Below are positions 28,046 to 34,397 of a DNA stretch of 34,397 nucleotides, piece after piece. A program made the position numbers and the translations under genes. The stretch spans positions 1 through 34,397 of the forward strand of contig JAITVH010000149.1 of the NCBI GenBank assembly GCA_031285905.1. The letters run 5' to 3'. Every line of letters starts with the position of its first letter. The stretch's first letter is position 1. The notes beneath the pieces are model-generated. The model had not been told where the DNA came from. It did no database searches and saw only the letters and a program-made list of their open reading frames with translations. Origin of the DNA: Prevotella sp. Its GTDB lineage: Bacteria; Bacteroidota; Bacteroidia; Bacteroidales; Dysgonomonadaceae.

Positions 28046-28312
28046 ATGTTACCATGTAATTGTCCAAGCTGTCGAAATCAGCTAAAAGTAAAAAGCCTGA
28101 AATGTGAAAATTGTGGAACAGAAGTACATGGACTGTACACATTACCTGTATTAGCCAGATTATCTTCAGAAGAGCAGGACTTCGTTCTTAAATTTGTTAA
28201 GAGTAGTGGAAGTCTGAAAGATATGGCTAAGCAACTGGGGTTAAGTTATCCCACTGTAAGAAATTTATTAGATGACATAATTCAAAAAATTATTAATTAT
28301 GAAGAAAGATAA
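28046..28312 (+). CDS. DUF2089-type zinc-ribbon / HTH protein
   Basis: An 88-residue protein, probably a small DNA-binding regulator. The N-terminal zinc ribbon has C6-x2-C9 and C20-x2-C23 (CPSC, CENC). The C-terminal half (about 40-85) is helical, with a sigma-like/HTH pattern: LSSEEQDFVLKFV, then GSLKDMAKQLGLSYPTVRNLL. This fits DUF2089. The long frame back to TTG 27932 runs through a terminator and is rejected in favour of ATG 28046. Its end overlaps the next gene by 14 bases, so the two are coupled; it may regulate its own operon. Confidence 0.85.
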   Translation: MLPCNCPSCRNQLKVKSLKCENCGTEVHGLYTLPVLARLSSEEQDFVLKFVKSSGSLKDMAKQLGLSYPTVRNLLDDIIQKIINYEER

Positions 28313-28913
28313 TCCTATCTTAAACTGGTTATTCAATCCATTTAAATATATAGCTGGTGTAAAAGCTTTAATTGCAGGATGGGGAATAATACTTCTCTTA
28401 TCATTTTTAGCGTATATGAGTAAAACTCATTTCGATGGGGCTATAGATATACATTATGCCTGTCTTGATAGTCAAACACCTTATTATATACATCTCTTAT
28501 ATCAGGTAATAGGATGGGGGAGTCTTACTATCGTAATGTATATAACAGCACGTATTGCGACTAAATCCACCAACATTCGCCTTATTGATATAGCTGGTAC
28601 ACTGGCTCTATCCCAAACCCCTTTATTACTTGCCGCATTACTTGGATTTCTACCTCAATCCCACATTTGTTTTGGCGATCTTGAATCCATTAATCTTCCT
28701 CTCTTAATGGAAACTCTCAATGAGAACATCATATCATTATCAATCATTGGCTTTATAATTATAATTATATCCATATGGTCAATAGTATTAAAATATAATG
28801 CTTATTCCGTATCTACAAATATAAAAGGAATTACAGGAGGTATATCTTTTGCTATTGCATTGATAATCGCAGAAATAATATCAAAAGTCATATTGTATCT
28901 CACATTATCTTAA
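28299..28913 (+). CDS. Yip1-like integral membrane protein
   Basis: A 204-residue inner-membrane protein with about five hydrophobic segments: LIAGWGIILLLSFLAYM, LYQVIGWGSLTIVMYITARI, a middle segment ALSQTPLLLAALLGFL, IIGFIIIIISIWSIVL and ISFAIALIIAEIISKVI. The layout (FNPFKYIAG start, ALSQTP in a helix, K-Y-N-A-Y near the end) resembles the Yip1/DUF1282 group of bacterial membrane proteins. Function unknown. It overlaps the DUF2089 gene by 14 bases and precedes the hydrolase by 10 bases. Confidence 0.7.
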   Translation: MKKDNPILNWLFNPFKYIAGVKALIAGWGIILLLSFLAYMSKTHFDGAIDIHYACLDSQTPYYIHLLYQVIGWGSLTIVMYITARIATKSTNIRLIDIAGTLALSQTPLLLAALLGFLPQSHICFGDLESINLPLLMETLNENIISLSIIGFIIIIISIWSIVLKYNAYSVSTNIKGITGGISFAIALIIAEIISKVILYLTLS

Positions 28914-28923
28914 TTTCAATTAT

Positions 28924-29901
28924 ATGAATATAAGAATTTTAATAGTTACATTTCTCCTAATAATTATCTCGCTATCGTCTTATGCACAATTGTTAGTAAA
29001 TGAAGAACCGATAGTGCTTATAACTAATACCGGGAATATTGATGGTACATTAAGAGTTCCTTTGAGTAAAAAGCCTATACCGGTAACCATAATCATAGCT
29101 GGGTCGGGGCCTACGGATAGAGACGGGAATCAACCAACTATGCGAAACAATTCCCTCAAAATGCTTTCTGAAGCATTGTTCTATAATAACATAGCATCCC
29201 TTACTTTTGATAAAAGAGGAATAGCCGGGAGTAAACAAAGTTATCAAAATGAATCTGATTTGCGATTTGAGCACTATATAGAAGATGTAAAGCAATGGAT
29301 AGACCTCTTAAAAGCAGATAAAAGATTCTCTGATATCATTGTTTTAGGACATAGTGAAGGATCTCTTATAGGTATGGTTGCTGCACAAAGTAATTCCAGT
29401 GTATCCAAGTATATATCTGTTGCAGGTGTAGGAGAACCTGCTGCCAATATACTAAAAGAACAACTTGAAAAACAATTAGCAGGTCAGCCACAAGCTACAC
29501 AGGATATTATATTTTCCTATATTGATAAATTAGAAAAAGGAGAAACTATTGAAAATGTTCCTCCTTCATTGAACAGCCTATTTCGTCCCAGTGTGCAGCC
29601 CTATATGATTTCCTGGTTTAAATATGATCCAAAAAAAGAAATAAGTAAACTAAAGATACCTATTCTGATTATACAGGGAACAACCGATTTACAAGTATCT
29701 GTTAACCAAGCTGAATTATTATATGAAGCTGCACCCTCTTCCGAAAAAATAGTTATCGAAAATATGAATCACATATTAAAAGACTGTGTGGATACATCTA
29801 TGCAAACTCAAATTTCGACTACATATAATAATATCCATACACCAATTAATAAGGAACTAATAGAAGCAATAACCAATTTTATAAAAAAGCAACGGAAATA
29901 G
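28924..29901 (+). CDS. Exported alpha/beta hydrolase
   Basis: A 325-residue serine hydrolase with a signal peptide (to about residue 22, ending SSYAQ), thus periplasmic or outer. The core shows the oxyanion region AGSGPTDRDGN, the nucleophile elbow GHSEGS with S144, the acid D255 in GTTDLQVS and H283 in NMNHIL, a complete triad. It is the type often called alpha/beta hydrolase or esterase; the substrate cannot be told. Start ATG 28924 gives the signal peptide directly. The last codons hold A-AAA-AAG (29883-29889), after which a -1 shift would read straight into the VOC gene. Confidence 0.9.
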   Translation: MNIRILIVTFLLIIISLSSYAQLLVNEEPIVLITNTGNIDGTLRVPLSKKPIPVTIIIAGSGPTDRDGNQPTMRNNSLKMLSEALFYNNIASLTFDKRGIAGSKQSYQNESDLRFEHYIEDVKQWIDLLKADKRFSDIIVLGHSEGSLIGMVAAQSNSSVSKYISVAGVGEPAANILKEQLEKQLAGQPQATQDIIFSYIDKLEKGETIENVPPSLNSLFRPSVQPYMISWFKYDPKKEISKLKIPILIIQGTTDLQVSVNQAELLYEAAPSSEKIVIENMNHILKDCVDTSMQTQISTTYNNIHTPINKELIEAITNFIKKQRK

Positions 29902-30281
29902 AACATTTTGCAATCTGGACTGAAGATATAGAAGTTATGCGAGAATTTTATCTGACCTATTTTGATCTCACATCAGGTGAAAAATACTTTAATCCCACAA
30001 AGAATTATACATCATATTTCCTAACTTTTAATGAAGGTGGTTGTCGCATTGAACTTATGCACAGATCTGATATAGCAGATAATACGGGAAAAAGAGGATT
30101 AATCAAGGGATTAGCACATTTCTCTATTACGATAGGTAGTAAAGATGCAGTAAATAAGCTAACAGAACGTTTACGGAAAGATGGATATATTATCGAAGGC
30201 GAACCAAGAACAACAGGCGATGGATATCATGAAAGTGTTGTTCTCGATCCTGAAGGAAACTATATAGAAATCACGGAATAA
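29892..30281 (+). CDS. VOC (glyoxalase/bleomycin-resistance-like) protein with ACG in place of ATG
   Basis: A single-domain VOC metalloprotein, about 129 residues from 29892. The first visible ATG is 29937, but the same frame reads EIEHFAIWTEDIEV just before it, which is the first beta strand of the family and carries the first metal ligand (H in EHFAIW). The codon where the start should be, 29892-29894, is ACG, one base from ATG. The other ligands are present: E in RIELMHR, H in LAHFSI and E in NYIEITE. Starting at 29937 would lose a strand and a ligand. Either ACG is used as a rare start, or a -1 shift at 29883-29889 fuses it to the hydrolase, or the gene is damaged. Fourth gene of the operon; substrate unknown. 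Confidence 0.75.
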   Translation, partial: TEIEHFAIWTEDIEVMREFYLTYFDLTSGEKYFNPTKNYTSYFLTFNEGGCRIELMHRSDIADNTGKRGLIKGLAHFSITIGSKDAVNKLTERLRKDGYIIEGEPRTTGDGYHESVVLDPEGNYIEITE

Positions 30282-30291
30282 TGTTTTTATA

Positions 30292-30333
30292 ATAATTGGG
30301 GGAATCAATTTATAAATTGATTCCCCCAATTAT
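30292..30333. terminator. Bidirectional terminator, 42-base perfect palindrome
   Basis: The arms 30292-30312 and 30313-30333 are perfectly complementary (core TTGGGGGAATC), giving a long hairpin with a minimal loop between the convergent VOC and DUF3857 genes. Confidence 0.88.
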
Positions 30334-30350
30334 GTTATAATGCAGGAAAT

Positions 30351-32321
30351 TTACTCTTTTTCTAGTACAACCATCTCAGAGAATTTTTTGATTATATCTG
30401 TAAATAATGACTGTAGCTTAGCGTAGTCTTCAGCAGCATATACTATTTGTTTAAAAGAATATCCTGCATTTACTGTTATATCATTATTTTCTACTTTTGC
30501 TGTATATGTTATTGTCATCAAATCGTTATCAATTGTAAATGAATCAGGCATATACTCAACTTTATAGCCTTCAGGTATATTTACTACAGACCTATAATTA
30601 TCTCCCCGCATATACACTAAATCGACAGGATAGGTACGTTGGTCTTGTTTAAATGGGTTACCACTAATGGCCAGATTACAAAATGGGTTAATAGATAGTT
30701 TATTGGGGGTATTTTCTATCCCCATATCAAAATCAAATGAGAACATAAATGGACGTTTTAATACATCTTTTTCCGGGACTTCTACCGCTCCTTTCACATC
30801 TATATTATTTTTATCTTTCAGATATTTCGACAAATTCCCTTTTTTACCTAAATATATTTGACGAAAATCATAAGCACTTCCCCCCGTTCCGGCAAATCTG
30901 GCATTTACTCTAACCTTACTTTCCCCGGGCACAATGGTTAGTTCCAATTCTTTCTGAGTTACGAAAACCCCTTTTTGTACAGTATAAGTCCATTCTTCAG
31001 ACTTCGGCTTAACCACCAATCCCTCCACGTTAATACACCGTTGTGGCAAATCATTAAAGTATAACAAAGATTCCGTAGCATCTATATTATATACCTTCCC
31101 GTCTATTCTAGCCTGAGTTATCACATAATTGAAAAAATCTCGGGATGGATAGTCTTTATATATAAACCCGTTATCTCTGGTACTTAATACTACAGGGTAA
31201 ACTTCTATATTCGCAGCCTGTAATAACCCCACAAGAAATAAATTTATATTTCCCGAATTTCCTGTTTTATTTTTCAAGAAATCAGATAACTTATCATTTG
31301 CATATTCACCATTAACACCATTCCACTTATAGTTGTATTTTACATGCTCTGCAATGGCTTCCAATTTCTGGAGAGGGGTTTTATTATTCAGAGCTAAAGT
31401 TTTGAAAACTTTTTTCGCCTCTTTTTCCGAATTCTGTATAAACTTACCGAACTTATCATTTTTTAAGAAATCATTACAGATAGTTGACCATGTGATGAAA
31501 ATATCCTTTTCTACCCAAGTATTAAGATCACGAAGCTTCGATAAGTGAAAATTTACTGCAATCAAATAATCTTTTGGGGACGTGATAAATTCTTCATCTC
31601 TGAATGCTGGAATATCTTTCATCCCGAATTTAAAATCCGTCTCATTGTATATTAATTGCTCAAAACGTTTTTCCTGGAAATTTGTCACTGATTCGAACTC
31701 ATCTAATTTATTTATTCCTTTTACTTGATAATTATATTCATAATATGGGATCGCTCTATAATTCAGCCGACTGGAAACAACCGGTATTCGTTTCTGAAAA
31801 ACCCATTCTCGCATTTTGGAAAAATAGGGTGTTTCAATCGTATAACTCAACTCTATTACTGAACCTTCTCTAACATCTGCAAATGCTATCTTTTTTAAAC
31901 GTATATTATCACTTATTTTTTCATCAGATATATTCTCTATTGTTAACTCTGTTATTTTAAGTTTTCCATTTTCTACATTATATACTGCCCCTTTTATTAA
32001 TGGGATTTTCTCCCAATTTTGTTTTTCCTTATAGTACGGGATTTCGAAATTAGCATAATCAATTCCCTCCCGTTTCAATATCTTTATCTTTATTCTTTTC
32101 TCCATATATAGTAAGAAGTCTCCTTGTGTTCTATCTCCAACAAAATAGTATTCACCCAGATCGTAGATAGTAACAGCTTCAGCATCCTTATCTTTTTCAT
32201 ACTCGGTCATTAGCATCTCATATTCTGTAACTTTCCCTTCCTCTTGGGTATAATTAGCCAGTTGTGCATTCCCTAAAAAGGAAATGAGTAGAAATAATAA
32301 AATAAATGTGATTTTTTTCAT
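30351..32321 (-). CDS. DUF3857 / transglutaminase-like exported protein
   Basis: A 656-residue exported protein with signal peptide MKKITFILLFLLISFLGNAQ. The N-terminal half matches the DUF3857 layout (beta-rich, about 50-270), followed by a transglutaminase-like domain (about 320-430) and a C-terminal beta region (DUF2569/3858-like text near LTIVPGESKVRVNARF). At the position where transglutaminases have the catalytic Cys (G-x-C), the sequence is KTGNSGNIN with S356; the later His position reads FNYVITQ, and D in YNIDATE remains. It is therefore probably not a cysteine hydrolase; a binding or structural role is likely. Its promoter (TTG-N20-TATATTTG at 32597-32627) predicts a leader of about 270 bases. 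Confidence 0.85.
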   Translation of the reverse strand: MKKITFILLFLLISFLGNAQLANYTQEEGKVTEYEMLMTEYEKDKDAEAVTIYDLGEYYFVGDRTQGDFLLYMEKRIKIKILKREGIDYANFEIPYYKEKQNWEKIPLIKGAVYNVENGKLKITELTIENISDEKISDNIRLKKIAFADVREGSVIELSYTIETPYFSKMREWVFQKRIPVVSSRLNYRAIPYYEYNYQVKGINKLDEFESVTNFQEKRFEQLIYNETDFKFGMKDIPAFRDEEFITSPKDYLIAVNFHLSKLRDLNTWVEKDIFITWSTICNDFLKNDKFGKFIQNSEKEAKKVFKTLALNNKTPLQKLEAIAEHVKYNYKWNGVNGEYANDKLSDFLKNKTGNSGNINLFLVGLLQAANIEVYPVVLSTRDNGFIYKDYPSRDFFNYVITQARIDGKVYNIDATESLLYFNDLPQRCINVEGLVVKPKSEEWTYTVQKGVFVTQKELELTIVPGESKVRVNARFAGTGGSAYDFRQIYLGKKGNLSKYLKDKNNIDVKGAVEVPEKDVLKRPFMFSFDFDMGIENTPNKLSINPFCNLAISGNPFKQDQRTYPVDLVYMRGDNYRSVVNIPEGYKVEYMPDSFTIDNDLMTITYTAKVENNDITVNAGYSFKQIVYAAEDYAKLQSLFTDIIKKFSEMVVLEKE

Positions 32322-32596
32322 AGTAATTCCAAATATTAGTCTTAATAATATATCTTATAGTATATCAAGATGTTTATAGTTTACTTCTAATCATAAGTCG
32401 GCCTAATCGCATCATTGGGCATTAACAATCTATCTATTACGCATTTTCTCGCTTTTAAAATATGTTTCTATCTTTATCCGATCATCCTCTCTTATAGATA
32501 TCCACGGATAATTATACTAAAATAAATTAACGAAAAAAGAAAGGTAAAACAGGAATAGTCTAATTTTCATATATTATTTAGATATAAAGCTTTATA

Positions 32597-32627
32597 CAAA
32601 TATAGAAGAGAATTTAAGAAAAAACAA
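32597..32627 (-). promoter_or_regulatory. Promoter of the DUF3857 gene
   Basis: On the minus strand TTG (32627-32625), 20 bases, then TATATTTG (32604-32597), close to the Bacteroidota consensus. The start would lie near 32590, about 270 bases before the gene. Confidence 0.5.
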
Positions 32628-32709
32628 TCATTTTATACTCGATTTTTTATATTTGGCACAATGTTCAAAAATTATTCTAAAATCAATCTTTATTACACAA
32701 TAGTTTTTA

Positions 32710-32717
32710 TAACTTTG
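32710..32717 (+). promoter_or_regulatory. Putative -7 box of purH
   Basis: Reads TAACTTTG (TAnnTTTG), placing the transcription start about 26 bases before the purH ATG. The -33 region is poor (no TTTG). Confidence 0.4.
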
Positions 32718-32749
32718 TTCCCCTGTAAAATTTTGGATAATTAATAACC

Positions 32750-34273
32750 ATGTCTTCAGAAAAAAAAATTAAAACTGCACTAGTGTCTGTCTATCATAAA
32801 GACGGATTAGATGAAATCTTAAAGAAATTAAACAATCAAGGGATTCGGTTTCTTTCTACGGGAGGAACTAAAAATTTTATAGAATCACTTGGTTTTGAAT
32901 GCGAAGCTGTAGAAGATGTTACAGGCTACCCATCTATATTAGGTGGCAGGGTGAAAACTTTGCATTCTAAAATTTTCGGAGGTATTCTCTGTCGTAGAGA
33001 GATGCCGGAAGACATGAAGCAAATAAAAGCTTATGATATTCGTGAGATAGATCTTGTTGTTGTTGATCTATATCCATTTGAAGATACCGTAGCTTCGGGT
33101 GCACCAGAGCAGGATATCATCGAAAAAATAGATATAGGAGGCATATCATTAATACGAGCAGCAGCCAAAAACTTTAAAGACGTTATTATTGTTGCATCTA
33201 AAAAACAATATGAGCCTCTGTTAAATCTTTTAAATGCTAAAAAAGGAAGTTCTGATATAGAAGACAGGAAGTTTTTTGCTAAAGAAGCGTTTGCTGTATC
33301 CTCTTCTTACGATACCGCCATATTTAATTATATGGATAATTATGAAGGTACTTCTTTCCGATTTGCAGAGGATAATGCCATGCATCTGCGATATGGAGAG
33401 AACCCTCATCAAAAAGGTACTTTTTATGGAGACTTCAATGCTATGTTTGAGCAGTTGCACGGACGTGAAATATCATATAATAACCTTTTAGATATAGAAG
33501 CAGCAGTCAGCCTTATTAGCGAATTTGATGACACTACAGTGGCCATTCTTAAGCATAACAACGCTTGTGGAATAGCATCCCGCCCGACAGTAGTGGAAGC
33601 TTGGAACGATGCTTTGGCCGGTGATCCGGTTTCTGCATATGGAGGTATTATCGTAAGCAATAAAAAGATAGATAAAGCTGCAGCAGAAGAAATAAATAAA
33701 ATATTCTTCGAAATAATAATTGCACCGGAATATGATAAAGAAGCTTTGGATATTTTGGAACAAAAGAAAAATCGTATTATCTTAGTGCAAAAACAAACAT
33801 TAACGGGAAATAAACAATTCCGATCATTATTAAATGGAGTTTTAGCTCAAGATAAGGATTTAAGTATTCAAACCGAATCTGATCTAAAACTGGTAACAGA
33901 AAGGACTTTGCAAGGATCTGAATTAGAAGATTTGTTATTTGCCAATAAGCTTGTCAAACATACCAAATCAAACGCAATTATTCTGATTAAGAATAAACAA
34001 TTGTGTGCGGGTGGTACAGGACAGACATCCCGTGTAGATGCATTAAGACAAGCTATTGAAAAAGCTCATTCTTTTGGTTTCAACCTTGATGGAGCAGTCA
34101 TGGCTTCCGATGCTTTCTTCCCATTTCCCGATTGTGTGGAAATAGCCGGAAAAGAAGGTATTACGGCAGTTATACAACCTGGGGGTTCAGTCAGAGATGA
34201 TTTGACAATTGAATATTGTAACGAACACAATATTTCGATGGTCATAACCGGAATAAGACATTTTAAACATTAA
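32750..34273 (+). CDS. purH: Bifunctional AICAR formyltransferase / IMP cyclohydrolase
   Basis: Catalyses the last two steps of IMP synthesis: formylation of AICAR with 10-formyl-THF, then ring closure. The 507 residues match PurH. The N-terminal MGS-like cyclohydrolase domain (about 1-140) has LSTGGTKNF, GGRVKTLHSKIFGG and DLYPFEDTVA. The transformylase domain follows, with RYGENPHQ, the catalytic K268-H269 in ILKHNNACG, and SDAFFPFPD. The end GIRHFKH is the typical PurH terminus. Start ATG 32750. mreB follows 38 bases after the stop, a gene order common in Bacteroidales. Confidence 0.97.
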   Translation: MSSEKKIKTALVSVYHKDGLDEILKKLNNQGIRFLSTGGTKNFIESLGFECEAVEDVTGYPSILGGRVKTLHSKIFGGILCRREMPEDMKQIKAYDIREIDLVVVDLYPFEDTVASGAPEQDIIEKIDIGGISLIRAAAKNFKDVIIVASKKQYEPLLNLLNAKKGSSDIEDRKFFAKEAFAVSSSYDTAIFNYMDNYEGTSFRFAEDNAMHLRYGENPHQKGTFYGDFNAMFEQLHGREISYNNLLDIEAAVSLISEFDDTTVAILKHNNACGIASRPTVVEAWNDALAGDPVSAYGGIIVSNKKIDKAAAEEINKIFFEIIIAPEYDKEALDILEQKKNRIILVQKQTLTGNKQFRSLLNGVLAQDKDLSIQTESDLKLVTERTLQGSELEDLLFANKLVKHTKSNAIILIKNKQLCAGGTGQTSRVDALRQAIEKAHSFGFNLDGAVMASDAFFPFPDCVEIAGKEGITAVIQPGGSVRDDLTIEYCNEHNISMVITGIRHFKH

Positions 34274-34311
34274 CTATTATAAAAACTAGCTAACACTTAT
34301 CAATTTTTAAC

Positions 34312-34397
34312 ATGGGATTATTCTCTTTTACTCAAGAAATAGCGATGGACCTTGGTACAGCCAATACCATCATCATACATAATGGCAAAGTTGTAGT
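34312..34397 (+). CDS. mreB: Rod shape-determining protein MreB, N-terminal start (cut by window edge)
   Basis: Bacterial actin that organises wall synthesis beneath the inner membrane. Only 28 codons are visible: MGLFSFTQEIAMDLGTANTI followed by IIHNGKVV. The DLGTANT motif is the phosphate-1 loop of MreB. The ATG at 34312 fits the usual MreB N-terminus with its short amphipathic start. mreC, mreD, pbp2 and rodA would be expected downstream. Confidence 0.9.
   Translation, partial: MGLFSFTQEIAMDLGTANTIIIHNGKVV

Larger units (their letters stand above)
32322..32749. other. 428-base divergent intergenic region between the DUF3857 gene and purH
   Basis: It holds the minus-strand promoter at 32597-32627 with a long leader, a 17-codon minus-strand ORF (32517-32570, MKIRLFLFYLSFF...) just after that promoter, and the purH -7 box at 32710-32717. 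No RNA gene or recognised riboswitch is visible. Confidence 0.5.

Overview
The window reads as chromosome of a Bacteroidales bacterium (Bacteroidota), AT-rich. Signs of this are promoter boxes of the Bacteroides type (TTTG, 19 to 21 bases, TAnnTTTG), a hybrid two-component regulator beside glycoside hydrolases, many SPII lipoproteins, a DUF3857 protein and purH directly before mreB. A Dysgonomonas-like genus is a guess. I see no rRNA, tRNA, CRISPR array or intact insertion sequence.

Layout. (1) 1-4320, plus strand: end of nadB, nadC (NAD synthesis) and an AddB/RecC-like PD-(D/E)XK nuclease with Fe-S cysteines. (2) 4329-6701, minus: a CPA2-type cation/proton antiporter with two TrkA-C domains. 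(3) 6904-15890: a small carbohydrate cluster with two paralogous GH43 lipoproteins, a GH29 fucosidase that is frameshifted at its N-terminus, a secreted YD-repeat-like protein and a 1329-residue hybrid sensor/regulator; no SusC/SusD pair is present. (4) 15958-20288, minus: carB and carA, preceded by a possible leader-peptide/terminator attenuator. (5) 20848-27954, plus: a six-gene tripartite efflux operon with three different lipoprotein adaptors, a MacB-like permease, its separate ATPase and a TolC-like channel, closed by a perfect 24-bp terminator stem. (6) 28046-30333, plus: DUF2089 zinc-ribbon/HTH protein, Yip1-like membrane protein, secreted alpha/beta hydrolase and a VOC protein whose expected ATG is ACG. 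(7) 30351-32321, minus: DUF3857/transglutaminase-like exported protein lacking the usual Cys. (8) 32750-end, plus: purH and the first codons of mreB.

The most interesting points are the three-adaptor efflux operon whose third adaptor has no membrane-proximal domain; the hydrolase/VOC junction, where an A-AAA-AAG heptamer and an ACG codon sit exactly where a start or a -1 frameshift would be needed; the leader ORF overlapping a terminator ahead of carAB; and the small out-of-frame deletion in the fucosidase. Most of the remainder is ordinary core genome. Everything here is from reading the sequence; no database search was run.
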